This document shows positions 32,230 through 45,497 of a stretch of 64,000 bases of DNA, one piece after another. How positions within the stretch are numbered: the stretch's first letter is position 1; the number at the start of each line of letters is the position of its first letter. Origin of the DNA: Galaxea fascicularis. Taxonomy: Eukaryota; Cnidaria; Anthozoa; Scleractinia; Euphylliidae. The stretch lies in NCBI GenBank assembly GCA_948470475.1, contig OX419339.1:3085489-3149488 (forward strand). Reading direction: 5' to 3'. Under the pieces are notes generated by a model. The model saw only the letters and a program-made list of their open reading frames with translations, was not told where the DNA came from and did no database searches. A program made the position numbers and the translations under genes.

Positions 32230-35200
32230 GGCTCTTTCACAGATATCGCCCGCTATTTTTGTAGACGCTTTTGAACTACTGTGGGGTCTGTAACGGAAGA
32301 ACATTGGTTGAGTTTGCTGACTACTGAAGACGAAAAAGGGTAGCATATAAGATAATTTGGTTGGTTGTCTTCGTAGCAGTTAGTTTTGTCCTGTTAAAGG
32401 TATACCCGACGAAATCAACCTAAACGTTGTTTCTCGAAGTTCTCAGAGGGTTTATATGTTATGTTGTAAGCTAAAGCAGTTTGATCTTTCTCTGAAGCTG
32501 AAAATTTATGTCAAAGAAAGTTTCAGGGAACCAAATCTTATTCTGCTGCTCCCAGTTGTTCCAAGACTGGATAACATTATGCACTGAATAAAAACGCATC
32601 ACTTGCGACGCATTTTACCTGTTGGATAAAGTTATCCACTCATTGAACAACTGTGCCTTGTGTGGCTCTCATTTTCCCACCAAAACCATGAATACCTGTT
32701 TGCCGTGTTGTAGCTGACATGTAGGTGACATTTGGCCTAAGAAAACGTGAAGGGTACGTTGTTTTGGGAGTGTTCCGGAATAGGAATACTTGCATTACGC
32801 GGTATTCATGTTCTTTTGGTACCCATTCTTTTTTAATCAGCGGAATAACATTCCGAGCGTAGGCCGCTTCACTGCTCGGAATACACGAAATGTGCCTTTG
32901 TGGGAAAGTTTTGGCGGGAAAATTGTGCGCAGCTTGTCGTGCGTGTGACGTTGCTGTCAGATTCAGGCGCTCGCTCCAGACTACTCTGCGCGCGGGTCTC
33001 AGGTCACCTCTGTCGTTTTCAGCGGAACGTATTTTTTAGGGAACCATATTTCGCATATTCTCGTACTCATAAAAGGGAATAAACATTTCCAGCCTGGTCC
33101 AAAACGAACGCTCCTTGAGATTATTGCTGAGATTCTAGTCTATAATTCTATTCTATGATGGTTCATGTTACAGACGCAGAAGGGTCACCCGAGAGTCTTG
33201 TCTGGTACTGGTGTTTCCTATCTGTTTCCATTACTCTTAAAAACATGGGAATTCTTTTTAGAACGGAATACGATTACGTCAGTCACGCCATTGTAGATAT
33301 TTCTGGAAAACAGATAAAAAAAAAAAACGTTTGAAGGGTGTTGTTTTGTCGTTTGTAAAAGCTATGTTGTTTTTACCGAAATTGAGAAATATTTGAAAAC
33401 GTATTTATAACGATAAGAACCAACTGTTGATAAATATGAAACCTTTTGTTGCTTGCTGTGCACTCTAACATGCGATTGGACTCAGAGAATTTTGTAAGAC
33501 AAATTTCAAGTTTGTATCTACTCTGTAAATATTGTGTTTCCTTGCCCCAGAATAAACTTATTTTGCTTGTATTGTTGCTAGAACTGATTTTCAGTGATTC
33601 TGCCTTCCATCAAATGATTGTGTTTTGCTTGTCTGATCTCTCGTCCAACAAACATCGCCATAGCAAGGCGTAGTGTCATTGATCGTTTGTTGGAAGTTGT
33701 AAGGTTTCCGTGATTCGCGTTTCATAACATTGCATTGCCCTGTTGTTATGACAAATCATGTTTCCTCTCTTCACTCGTGTGATCGCTTTGTACCAGTGGC
33801 AACCTGCCTCATTTAGGGTCCCTGACTTTCACACCATGTATCGGCTCAAGTAATAGTCCAAATTTCTTTATACTCGTAAGTATGGCATGCAGTACAGGCA
33901 ACTGAAGTTCGAAGATAGACTTTTTGTTGATTGTTTTTCATGGCTTGAAACGTCAGGAGAGGACAGAAAACTGTTCGCACCGAGCTTTCCTTTGGTAAAT
34001 TACTGAATGAGGAAACTTAATTTTACCCCAAAATAAGTTGAGGTTGTTAAGATTCCACTGTGCGGACCCATTTTGGAGTGTTAACTACCCTCAAGCCCAC
34101 AGAGAATGTTCCCGTCTAACGAAAACAGTGGCCATACATACATGTAACCGCGGTCTTCGACCAGTCTAAACAAGATATTTTATACTTGGAAAAAAGAACA
34201 GACTCCTTCGCATGTTTGAAACTCTCTTTTTAATTCATAGTTATCTAAACTGTTACATTCACTCTAATGATACCCAAATAGTCGTGCTGATGTTGCCTAA
34301 GAAATATTTACCCAAAGACTACCTACCTTTTAAAAGACCGCTCTCCATAACGATTATAATGGCTGTTAAATTTACATTGGTACTGTAGTAAGTAACAAAT
34401 CCTTGGATTTGCCGTACGTCTTGCCTATATGTTACTTTACAACGTTAATTTTATTTTTACGATCAAGAAGGCAAGCTTTCAGCAAATGTCGCCGAATTGT
34501 CGGGGGGAAGGGGGGTCGTCAGTTCTGCGCATGCGTCTTGCGCGGTCAAGGCTGGTTCCCCTCCGATATTTTGCCATCAAGGTATACGAAAAGAAGACAA
34601 GACATGTTCTTGATGGCGTCCTTTGACTATGACGGAGAGATTTCCTCATTTTAGTCAGCCATTCAAGTTAGAGCTATGCCAATTATGACCCACTAACATC
34701 ACAAAATCAACTTTAGGAAACTGAAACGAAATAAATTGTCAGTTATAGTTGCAGTCACGGACGGCAGCATGAGAATGGCTTCTCTTTTCAAAGAGGTTTT
34801 ACTTCACTCACGTGACCAGCGGTCATATTGGTTTAATGAAACAAAAGAAAGTATTTGCATAAGAATAAAGTTCAATTCCCAGAAGGCTAGCATAGTACAC
34901 CACTACGGCCACCGTTTCTTTGTTTTGGTATACCAACATGGCCGCCGTGACGTCATGTGAAAACGCTCCAAATGAAGGAGCATTCATTAAAGCTATATCC
35001 CTTTAGATTCCAATAGTGACCACCAACTAACTTCTTACCATATCAGTAGTTTATCAAGCACACAGGGCTTGAGAATACAGGAAATGATCATTGTGAGAAG
35101 TTACATCACTCCTGGGAGTGAAAGGGTTAAGTTGATTATTGATTATTCGTGCATCATTTGAGGGTGAGGATAAGACGAGACCTAGGAAAAAACAGGAACC

Positions 35201-35840
35201 AAATGAGAGATAATTTACGCAGTTTTGTTTATTCTACCACCGAGTAAGGCCTAAATTTTGCTTAACTTGGGAATCTTCCAATAAGGTCGTGTACAGTTCG
35301 ACCAACAGAAATACTCATTTTGCTTTATCTTTCAGTGACATAGGAGACCTTCCAGTGATGTGTTCGGTGAAACTATCATGGTGTAAGCATGCGCGGGGTA
35401 TTACTGATCCACTTGTTTCAATTTGTATCGGAATTATAATCCTCCACCTTCAAACCGTATCCATGAGTCGTTCATAGTACAGTCCTTTAGACTGAAAGCG
35501 GATGCTGTCCTGTGCTGTTGTCAGGGTGAGATAACTGACAACATGCATGCCTCCCTTTACCACTTTAGCATATATTTGTCAGTAAAGGCTTTTCAAACGA
35601 TGTAAACCGAAGTAGTCAACTAAAGAGCTGGAAAATTCAGTAACTAATTCCAAAAACGTTGAAGGTATTAACTTAAGCCAGGACGGATTACCTCATTATA
35701 CATAGATGCGTTGAACCCTTCTTGCGCCAGATAACTTGGCCATTGGCATGTTTGTAAGTCTGTCATGAAATCAAATTGAAATCAGTCGTTATTCAGTTCC
35801 AACAATCAAACAGCAAGAAGTTCAATGAAAACTCTTCAAA
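32230..35840. other. Intergenic, mostly featureless
   Basis: Between the SOWAH and IRF genes. Only family E copy 1 was recognised. No gene is supported. Confidence 0.45.
32770..33000 (+). repeat. Diverged dispersed repeat family E, copy 1
   Basis: Shares GAATAGGAATACT, GGAATAACxTTxC, CAGAAATGTGC-like and GGCGGGAAAAT-like blocks in order with 54113-54320. Confidence 0.45.
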
Positions 35841-38800
35841 TTAATTTCCTCTCGATGCGCCATAGCTTATGGTGTCCTTACCAAAATAACTGGCCTCCTG
35901 ATCTCTCGGCGGTCCATAACTTGATCCAGTGGAGAAGCCAAATTGGTTTTGAATTACTCCGGGAAAATACATACTCATGTCCCAATCTGCTGGGCAGTCT
36001 GGCATCGCTTGCTCTATCATATCACGGAAATCCATCTCCCATGGTGATTGAATGTAATACGGATAAAGCTCCTGTGAAAATTTAGAAAGCAATCATTCCT
36101 TTTTCTTTGGTTTCTGTTAACACGTCCTGAGTGATTGCCGCGTGGAGTTCCTACAGCATTATTGACCAACGAGAATTGCTCAAACCCAAAACAAATCGCG
36201 AGTTGGCCGCACCCAATTCCCACACGTGACAGGGGTGTCGAGTGCGCTTATTTCCTCTGAGTTCTGATTGGTTCGTCGCGCTCTAGCACATGCCCAATAT
36301 AGGTTCATAACCGCCTTAAGGCGGGACTTGACCTAAACATAGTTTTTAAGTCGCTAAACGTGGATTTAACGTTGATATCTCGTTCGCGTTTCAAGCAATT
36401 AAAAATCCCTACGCTAATCACATGAAACTGTGTTTTGGAACATCTTGTGAATTGTTTGGTGATTTTTGGGTATATTTGGGAAGAAATAATTTTTCTCAAA
36501 GGGTTAGTTAAATTTAGGAAATGGGAAATATTGAAGATTTGATGAAGGTTTAAAATTGGAATTTAGAAATTAGTGGATGGACATCAAAACAGTTTCCGAG
36601 CAACCTGCAGTGCCCTTGTGGGGTCTCAACTGTCTGGTGGTGTTTCAAAACATTTTTTAACATATAATCCCTTCTTTAAACTTCTTAAAATTCCACTCAA
36701 ATTCGGGTTTACCCTCACCTTAAAGCATTGTGAAAGAAAAGCAAAAAGTTCTATCGAAGGTAGTTAAACCTTGCCACTCTATTAACTTTTGCCAATGTCG
36801 TTTAGACTCAGGGGTGTGGTTTAAATTTCAACAAAAATAACATGTAAATTATATCTTAATCACCTTTGTGTTTTTAACCAGATTTTCCCACTCGTCCATG
36901 CGTGCATGATTGCCATACGTTTGAATGACGGGTTCTCTTGACTCGCATGTCTCCGTCGAGCTGGTGGATTCTGATGAAGAGGAAGTCCTTCGTCTGTTTT
37001 CTATTTTTCCAATTCGGCACTTTGAAGAAGTTCCTTCTGGAAAGTGAAAAACACTTCTCAAACCTCAATGACGTACGATAAGGTCCATAACGACACTATC
37101 TTTTTCAAGGTTTCCGACAAAATTCCGTTCAAGTGAAAAAGGTTCGAAAGCTACCACACGGAAGATAAGCCAATAATTTGGTTACAAAGCAAATCAACTT
37201 TACACCTTGCGCCGAAAATGTGTTGATATTCTTTTAGAGATAAGCCACGCTCATATGGTCACTGATCAAACAATTTAAGGCACTAAAATAACCTTTTTTT
37301 AAACGGCGATTGATAGTTTTAGTTTTGGTTTGAATCCTTTCTTAAAGTCACGCAAATCGACAAGTTTGTCAAACATGAAATCAAAGTGACGTAAGTTTAA
37401 GCTTTCGAGGACGAGGAGCAAAGGAAAAAGGCAATTACACCCATTCAAAATATTGCAAAAAAATTCCTTAAGATGAACCTACTGGACTGAACAAAGTAGA
37501 AGATGAAAGAAACTGGCGAATCGGCGTTTTGCTCTATGCATAGTAAATAACAGGTCTACCTTCAGAGAGACTGCTGCATTTCGAAACTCAGTCGTGATGC
37601 TATTTTAGTGGTGGATTGGGGTAGTGAAATTTGGTGATCTTATTCACTAGGAAGTCTGTTGATTAGATTTTAACAGAGCCCATCTTATTTATCCTTTTTT
37701 AAAACTTTTGTATTGTTATCGTTTCTCGATTTGGGTTTTTTTGGTGTGTGTGGTAAATGCACACATTATTCCTGAGCAAGACTGAAATTTGATTATTCCG
37801 AAAATATCTCAACAAATACTCCTGGTGAATTTATCGAAGATATCGAAAGTCCCCGCTTGCATAACTGTTTTTTTTAACTGTAGGCTCGTCCCCAAACTGC
37901 AAAAACTAAAGCTTCAGTGTAGTTGATGGATTCACTAATACTTCATAGCATCTTCAGCATTTTGTTTACTTTCATACGTTACTAGACTACGGTTTGTCTT
38001 AGTTATTAACTGATTGCGTCACTGAGCGACTACTCCGTTGTGCGTTATCATCTTAAAAACCCTTTAGAAGTTAATAGCTGCATTTGAATTCCGGCGGAAT
38101 AGCACTGAGAGATCGTTTACTGATGACCATTCCATCTGCTAAAAAGTTAATCGGCAAAGGGTAATAAAAATTCAGGTAATTGACTTCTTTAAATCAGGTG
38201 ACCTCTTTAAGCTCATATAGGATTGTTATCTGTGAGTCAGCTGAGCTAAAGAGCTAGACTACCGACCTTCTTTGGGAAAAAGCTAAGGGGCATCATTTAG
38301 CGGTATCAGCGTTCAATACATTACATTTACAATGAGAAAGGTTTGGTTTCGACGCAGCTCTCTCAGGCCAAAAGCTATAAGCTAGGCAGTAAAATTTTCA
38401 GAAAAACATAATGAATTAGGTCCAATACAGTGCTGTACGTGCCGGCTGCGAATTCGCCGTAAGTCCTTGACCTTGAAGAAAGCTTGACGAGGTCAATTCA
38501 GCACAGAGCTTTTTTAAGGGTTTTTGTAGGTGATATAAAAGCGGAAATTTGATGCAGTTTTTCAAAATAAGGTTTACTTTTTGAAACTCAGTTTAGCATG
38601 TTATTGTGAAGGCAAAATTTCAATAAAGATCTGGTGAGTGACAAATAAAATCATATTCCTATAAGTGATCCTTGGGGTTTGAGTCAGAGATATGATGTTT
38701 GGTTCTGAACAGAACACCTGCCATTTAAACGAAAAAGAGGCGGGAAGGAATTTTTGATGTTCGGCATAGAATAGCGCTTTTCTCGGTACAGATAACTGTA

Positions 38801-41800
38801 TGAAGTTAGGTGCTGCTTCCGAGTGGAAACTACGAACACGTTTCTTCATCGCTCGAGCGTTATGAATCGGGAATCACAAGTATATACAGGAGGATAGTGT
38901 ATATAGTAGACTCCATTGGTACTTAGCAATTAGCATGAGAATGAATAATTAAAAGAGGAAAAAAAAACTCCCTTTCATGCTGCCGGATTTAAGCTTGAAG
39001 TGGCTTTGCCTTAAACAAGGAAGAGGATATGTTTTGTCCAAATGCATAAGGGGGTGCTTTCGCCAGCAAAACCCTGTCAGAGAAGGGGTAGACTGAAGTA
39101 GTGTCATCACTTAGCTTATAAGTACAAGCCCACAAAATTCAGAAGAGGGTTATCCCTGAAACTACATTTTCAGTAGTCATCCGTAACGGCAAAATTTATT
39201 TCGCCAATTATTGCCCAGAGAGAATCATGAACCGTTTGAAGGGCCACGACTTCGGGCAGGTTCAGAAACCCTGATTGATATTTATATGGGTTTGAAGTGC
39301 AAGCAGATCTTTGTTCCGCGCGACCAGGACGAAAACCAAGTTTTTGGACCGAAATTATTTTTCCAGTCGCTTGACTTTCTTCCTCCCATCATTTCTGCCC
39401 CATGGTATCAGGGTACTGAAGGAAACAGCTCGAGTAGGGTTAGGTTCATTCATTTTGGTACTAGCATTGTCCTAATGCGATTTTGTTAAAAATACTTGTT
39501 GATCGATTCTTAATCAGGATTCGGCAAACGACGGCATTGTCTTGTTAAGAGAAAATTAAACAGCCTCGCCTTTAATGTTCCTGTTTTTTCTGGCGATTTG
39601 CCAGTCACAAGAAAAAGAGAAATCAATTCCAAAAGCACATGACGCAAAGGAATTTTGGTTTCCTTTCTTTAGAGTACCAGTAGGCTTTTGTCTCGGGATC
39701 CTCGGAGCTATGCAAAAAATCCGCAACAATTTACTTTCTCACATGGCCGTAGTTTTCAAAACAGCGCTTGTAGTTTGGTGAGGCATTGTCGCAGGCATGA
39801 CATTTTTTCCAAAATTTGCACTGTTGTCTAGGCACTCGAGTTGGTTAGCAGAGAAGAATACGACTAGACTTGGTGAGCTTCTAAGTAAGATGGAAGATAG
39901 TTTTGGCAGTGATTGAGCGAGATGCACTTGTTGTAGGCCGGTCTTAAAAAAACAAAGCATTCCGAGTAATAGACTTATCGTCAAGACAAAGAAAGTCTGG
40001 GGTAAAACACGTGTTACAAGATAAAAGAATGAATTTAAGCCGTTGACAAGGGCTTTTGAACAAACAATTAAATTGTACTACCATTTTTTTTACATGTTGT
40101 CGACTTCCTGTGAACATTCCAGAATAATATGAGAATCTCGTCACCATGAACTCGCACCGCATTGGGAAACGATAGCAGGATCTTTTGTTGAAAACGACGA
40201 AAAACTCTCCCGGCCCGGAGATGCAACATCTTTAAAAGTTATTATAACCACGGATAAATGCCTATGTTTAGGCGATAGCGTGATAAACGAAATCTAAGCT
40301 TTTTGGCTTCATTTTAATTACTGTTAAAAGGTTATAAGAATTAAGCGTTGAAATGTTGATGTGCTCGCCAAGGACATGAAAATAGGATTACGGCTAATTA
40401 GGTACACTTTGTGAAGACCTTAAAATTAGCGGGTGATGGATAGACTGTGCTATCTTTACTGGGTGCATTAGGAAGCGCGCTCTACGAAACGCAATTCTTA
40501 AAGTTGCGGCATTGACACGGCTTAAAAATGGACACAATCTCTAATGCACGGAACCAGAAATTTCCATGCAAGTTTTTAAGACTACCATGCAAATTCTTTT
40601 GCAGCTGTAAAAAGCACATGAGAATTAGATTATCTTGCACAATGTTTTTATAACTTCCGCACAACAACGCCCCCCACGTGCCAATTCTTTCCTCGTCTAA
40701 TTTTCCCCAAAACTCGTGTTTTTCATCTTGAAAGATAAATTTCGGCATCTTTGAATTTGTTACCTGTTAACTGTACTGTTAAAACACATTTATCAAGATA
40801 TATCAAGCACTATTTTCAACTCACGTGCCAAGGAGAAAAGGGAAAACACATTGTCATGCATGTTATAATGTCCGAACCCAGAATTCAAAAATTAGAAAAG
40901 AATTCAGTAAAAAAATGTTTGAAGGAAAACTGGTTCAGCTACTTCTGTATCAAATTTAGTTTATAAGAAGTGAAGTCGTTCTGCTGTGCTCAAACTTGTA
41001 ATTGTTTCAGTAACATAAAAGAATAATAGAACACTTGTTGACATTTGTTGACGAAACAGGGTCAGAAGTAGTTGTTAGGATCCTTAACAATAAAAAAAAA
41101 AAATAAGAACATTGAAAATCTGTTTTCATACTTCTTGCGCCAAGAACACGCAAAAGGTCGTCGAATCTTTTCATTTCGGTTCTAAGATGCGCCATTACTT
41201 CCGTGTTAAAAATAGTTTTTGTCCTTTCTAAACGCCTGCTTTCAGAGGCGTATGACCTTCTGTTTGCAATGGGACAGACGAATTTTCATTAGGCCATTCA
41301 AGCTGCTTTAAAGTTTCGCTGACAGAATCGTACAAGCCAAGCTCGTGCTATTCTGATTTCAGCTGACATCACAACACTGCTTCAATCTGGATCTTCAATT
41401 TCGTTTCGTAGAGATAGCTAGTAAGAATTCAAGTCGCAGTCTCACTCTTCGATGCTGTCAGTAGAACTAAGTTTTTTGCCGGATAAAACTGTACGTCTTT
41501 CATATCAGCTGATGATGTTCGGTAAAGTTCGTACGGTTTCACTAAATGAAAATCGATGTTTTACCAAAGATTTGATCTCTGTACAATCAATTTAACAAAG
41601 CTGACTTCTCGAATCGTTAAAGACCTCCTTTCATGAACACATGGCGGTTGAACGTCTACAGGTATATTTGTATTCAAAAAGGACCATAAGCGAAAAATCT
41701 AGAAATTTTAAGTCAAACAAACGTGCAATGAACGGCAAACGTATCAGGAAAGGAACTCTACTGTTTTGCAAATGTATCTCTCCTTAATTTCATACTTACC

Positions 41801-42202
41801 TTTCAGTTTCGGCTCAAATTTGAAAGCTCTGAACGGTTTGCTGCCCTCAAGGCACCCTAGCTCTTTAATCTCTACAATTTCTTGCATCTTTCGCAGAGCA
41901 CAGCGAAATCTGGTTTTCCATGTCGAAGGATCCGGTTGATCTCCCGGACGATACTTCCCTGTGTGTTGCGCCCAGCGTTTGAACAACTCTGCGTGGGTTT
42001 CGAGCTCGAATTCTGGTTTATCCACTCGCACCCAAGGCACCTTGAAGATTCCTTGCTCCTTCCTGATCCACTCCAAGCCGTCAATGTCTCCGCTATCGAT
42101 CTGCTCCACCAGCCAAGGTGTAAACCGCTGCCGTTGTTTTGCCACTCTGCGCACGTAGGATCGATCGTTTACCACCGATGAAACTCGCGGCTTAGATAAC
42201 AT
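35841..42202 (-). CDS. Interferon regulatory factor (complete, 3 exons, 268 aa)
   Basis: Exons in transcript order are 42202-41800, 37036-36864 and 36071-35841, joined in phases 1 and 0 and ending in a stop. The ATG at 42200-42202 opens the DNA-binding exon. Residues about 24-130 are an IRF winged-helix domain: the five tryptophans of the W-repeat are at 30, 45, 57, 77 and 95, with the diagnostic stretches EWIRKEQGIF, VPW, FKRWAQHTGKY and TWKTRFRCAL. In IRFs this domain binds GAAA-repeat sites in the nucleus. Exon 2 is a Ser/Thr-rich linker. Exon 3 is aromatic and acidic (ELYPYYIQSPWEMDFRDM), and is possibly an activation region. No IRF-association domain is recognisable, and the protein is shorter than most vertebrate IRFs (about 325-500 aa). 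An IRF-type element lies 83-92 bp upstream of the ATG. Orthology to a particular vertebrate IRF cannot be assigned. Confidence 0.88.
37037..41799 (-). other. IRF intron 1; nothing recognised
   Basis: 4.8-kb intron between the DNA-binding exon and exon 2. No further exon is needed by frame (phase 1 to phase 1). Confidence 0.55.
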
Positions 42203-42284
42203 TTTTCGTATCTTGCAGTTTCGTGCGGTGACCGAGTTATTTCTGAATAACAGCTTAGTTCAAACTAAACTTTTCGTAGACGAC

Positions 42285-42294
42285 TTTCGCTTTC
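42285..42294 (-). promoter_or_regulatory. IRF/ISRE-type element upstream of the IRF gene
   Basis: On the gene strand this reads GAAAGCGAAA in the context AAGAAAGCGAAAGT. It is a full GAAANNGAAA match, the site type bound by IRF proteins, 83-92 bp before the start codon. Autoregulation is inference. Confidence 0.45.
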
Positions 42295-42975
42295 TTGGTT
42301 CGAACGTTCACTGACTGTATGGTAGGCTTTGCAGAGCAACCTGACTTTTTTCTCTAACTCTTTGCCGCGTACGCGTGTGGACAGCTTTGCTGGGAAAGCA
42401 CTTGAGGGCGACGCTTTTTTGCTGAGTTGCCCTTTATGTCGACGCCCATAAAGTAAATACCTCCTTGGGCTAGCCTCTGATTGGCCGCTGGAAATCGAGG
42501 TATCTAATTATCCTGTCGAGTAATTAATTTTGGTAAAGAATAACAAAATTAACTTCCGTAGTAGATAAATCTGCTTTCGGAACTAGTAACGGCTCAAGCA
42601 TCCTTAAAGAAGTTAATTCCAGACGACAAATTCTGTTAGGTTTTTCTCCGGCATGAAGAAAGAGGAACAATACCTTGCTCATTCTTCAGTCATTTACTGC
42701 CGCGTTCAAGGCGATAAAGCCATCATCTACGTTGTTTCGGTTAATTTGGCGTTTTGACTTCATCCTGACAGCATATCGATTTCATCTCCAGTTTATTTAC
42801 AATCCACAGGTCGTGTAATGGGTTTCCCACGCGCCAATGTCCTCTTAATTATTATCATAAAAACATCGCCGTTTGCTTTAATTTTGTAATCCAGGAACAT
42901 ATACATAATTGGCATGTGTTTGATGCCTCAATGAAAAATTAATGAAAAACAACAGTATAGATCAAACATAAACAG

Positions 42976-43101
42976 AAAGAGGTCGGCATGGAATGCGCAC
43001 ATGCTACAAATGTGTAAGGTACACATTTGCTTGCAGAGAAAGAGGTCGACATGGAATGCGCACATGCAACAAATGTGTAAGGTACACATTTGCTTGCAGA
43101 G
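42976..43101 (+). repeat. Tandem duplication, 63-bp unit, two copies
   Basis: Two adjacent copies contain GGAATGCGCACATGC, ACAAATGTGTAAGGTAC and TTGCTTGCAGAG; they differ at two bases (G/A and T/A). Confidence 0.85.
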
Positions 43102-43472
43102 ATGGGAGTGCCTTGGTGGGTGGGATTGCCTTGGTGCTGTTCGACCTAGTTGTATTGTATCACGTATTGGGAGAGGAAGTAAGTACGTCGTATTCTTGAC
43201 CAAAACATCAAAGTGAAATAACCTAGTACCCGCAAATATAAATACCTTTGTACCTTATGTGTTTTACTCTGAATTTGTGATCACAACACATAGCGCCCCG
43301 ACTCTTCCCACACTTCTTTCAGTTTTTGCCATTAAGCATATGGTTATTCGTCACTTCCACGTTTCCCATAATACATACTTATCATACTTATCATTATACT
43401 TATTGACATTAGTTTTCACTTTCAGCCCTAAGTTCATCTCAGGTCTATAAATTACTTTATTGTATCTCACAG

Positions 43473-43740
43473 TTAGTACGCGCGCTGTGATTGGTCAATT
43501 TTGCAGGCCGTACTCTGCTGTACGGCCCGCTAAATTTTCCTTTCCGCGCCTGATTAACCTCAGAGATATAATAAAAATCGTACTAACCTCGTTTTCTTGG
43601 TCCATACTGTAAGTTACGGATCCTCGTTTTTTCCCGTTGATTTAGGGCCCGCGCGCTTCGCGCTTGGGCCATAAGTGAACGGGAAAAAACTCGGTCCGTA
43701 ACTTCCAGTACGGACCGAGAAAACGAGGTTAGTAAGAGGT
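43473..43740. repeat. Dispersed palindromic repeat family D, copy 3
   Basis: Closest to 21648-21900: the same ATTGGTCAATTTTGC start, GTACGGCCCGCTAAATTT block and terminal hairpin. It directly abuts the RT pseudogene. Confidence 0.75.
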
Positions 43741-45240
43741 ATCAATTCTTTATCTGTCTGCAAGGCTACTGGAATCGATAAAATATCAGCCAAAGTTTTG
43801 AAGTGGGTTGCACCAGTTGTTTTTGAACCGCTAAAGCAGATTTTCAACAAGTCAATTGTCGCGCATGTTTTCCCAACTGACTGGAAAGTGGCTCGAGTAA
43901 ACGCCCTTCATAAGAAAGGTCCACGTAACATGTTGGACAATTATCGACCAATTTCAATTCTACCAGTAGTAAGCAAAGTCTTCGAAAAGATATTATATAA
44001 GCAGCTGGTTGAATATTTAGACGCTGAGAGTTTGTTATCTGAGCATCAATTTGGGTTTAGATGCTCCCATTCCACTGTTTCAGCTTTACTTGACTGTTTG
44101 AATGAATGGTATCGCAACATGGATCGCGGCCTTTATAACAAAAGGCCTTCTAATGGTAAATCACGTGCTCTTGCTTGGTAAACTTGAGGCTTGCAGTATT
44201 AGAGGGGCTACACTTAATCTTCTTGATTCCTACTCAGCGGATCGGAAGCAAAGATGCCAGGTGAATGGTAAACAGTCCGGTCTAAGAACAATATCTTGTG
44301 GAATCCCTCAGGGTTCAATTCTGGGCCCACTTTTCTTTTTGGTATATATTAATGATTTACCAAATTGCCACAAACACACCACACCCCGAATGTTTGCTGA
44401 CGATACCAGCTTAACGGCGTGTGGGAAAAGTATTCACAAAATCGAATTGGGAATAATGAGGACTTGGAAAAGATTAGATTGTGGCTTCAAGCAAACAAGC
44501 TTAGCCTTAATGTTGCAAACACAGAGTATATGCTCATCGGTCCACGTCAAAGCTGGCTAAGCTTCCCTTGGAAGTGTATGTATTAATGGGAGGGGGGGGG
44601 GGTGGGTGGAAGGGGGAGGTTATCCGATCAAAAGAGTCAAAGATACCAAAATACTTGGAGTGTATATTGATTAATCTCTTACGTGGAGTAAACATATTGA
44701 AGAAATAACTAAAACGATTACAGCTGGAATTAGTGCTCTAAAACGGTTTAGAGCCGATTTTGCAAGTCGAGATGTACTTGTTTCAGTTTATAATGCTCTA
44801 ATGATGCCTCACTTTGATTATTGCTGCGAGGTTTGGGATTCATTAGGAAGTGTATAAGCCGAAATGCTTCAAAAACTCCATAGCGTTACAAAAACGAGGC
44901 AGGACAGTCTGAATTAGCTCTACGTCATCTTGGCTGGAGTTTACTAAGCGAACGCAGAATTCATATCGTGGTTAGGCAAATGTTTAAGGTTCTCCATGAC
45001 TTGGTACCTGTGAGGCTTTCGAATATCTTCTGGAGCTCGTGTTCAGCCAACAGTTATCATCTAAGGAACGCTGATAATACGTTGGCTCTTCCATTGCCAA
45101 AGACTGGGGAATATTTAACGAAGAGTTTTAGCTATAATGGTGCTAGGGTCTGGAATTCCTTACCGAATGAAATATGTAATTGTGAATCTTTGGCCACGTT
45201 TGATAAGCTTATTTCAACCTATAGGCCAAATGTCGGCATC
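43741..45240 (+). pseudogene. Decayed CR1/L2-like LINE reverse transcriptase
   Basis: Reverse-transcriptase motifs run in order over several frames: KATGIDKISAKVLK, KKGPRNMLDNYRPISILP, LLSEHQFGFR, GIPQGSILGPLFFLVYINDL, FADDT (44394-44408), then the thumb and C-terminal part (YNALMMPHFDYCCEVWDSLG; NSYHLRNADNTLALPLPK; GARVWNSLPNEI). Between the HST region and VNH about 15 codons are missing, which removes motif A and its catalytic Asp. Further frameshifts and stops, and a G-run near 44590, break the rest. No endonuclease domain is seen. The clade is inferred from the C-terminal pattern. Confidence 0.85.
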
Positions 45241-45388
45241 AATGAAATGCAAGTTAAGATAATAAAATTTATTAATATAATAGCACTTAACATATCAAAG
45301 TCATCACAAATATTACAAACGATAAAAATACTGTGTGAAGAATTTTTTAATAGAAAGTTCGCGAATTGGCGCTTAACGTTCTTCGGTT

Positions 45389-45497
45389 TGCCCCACAAAA
45401 GTTTGCATAAGCATTGTTTTCAATTTCTCTTGGGACGATTGCAAGTCACAAGAGAAACTGGAAACAATGCTTATGCAATGTTTTGGGGAGCATGCGC
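45389..45497. repeat. Imperfect hairpin behind the RT pseudogene
   Basis: Arms around GCATAAGCATTGTTTTC and its partner GGAAACAATGCTTATGC pair across a short loop containing AAGAGAAA/TTTCTCTT. Probably a small foldback repeat. Confidence 0.5.

Noticed and set aside
41882..42181. 99-residue plus-strand frame
   Set aside because: Antisense shadow of the IRF DNA-binding exon.
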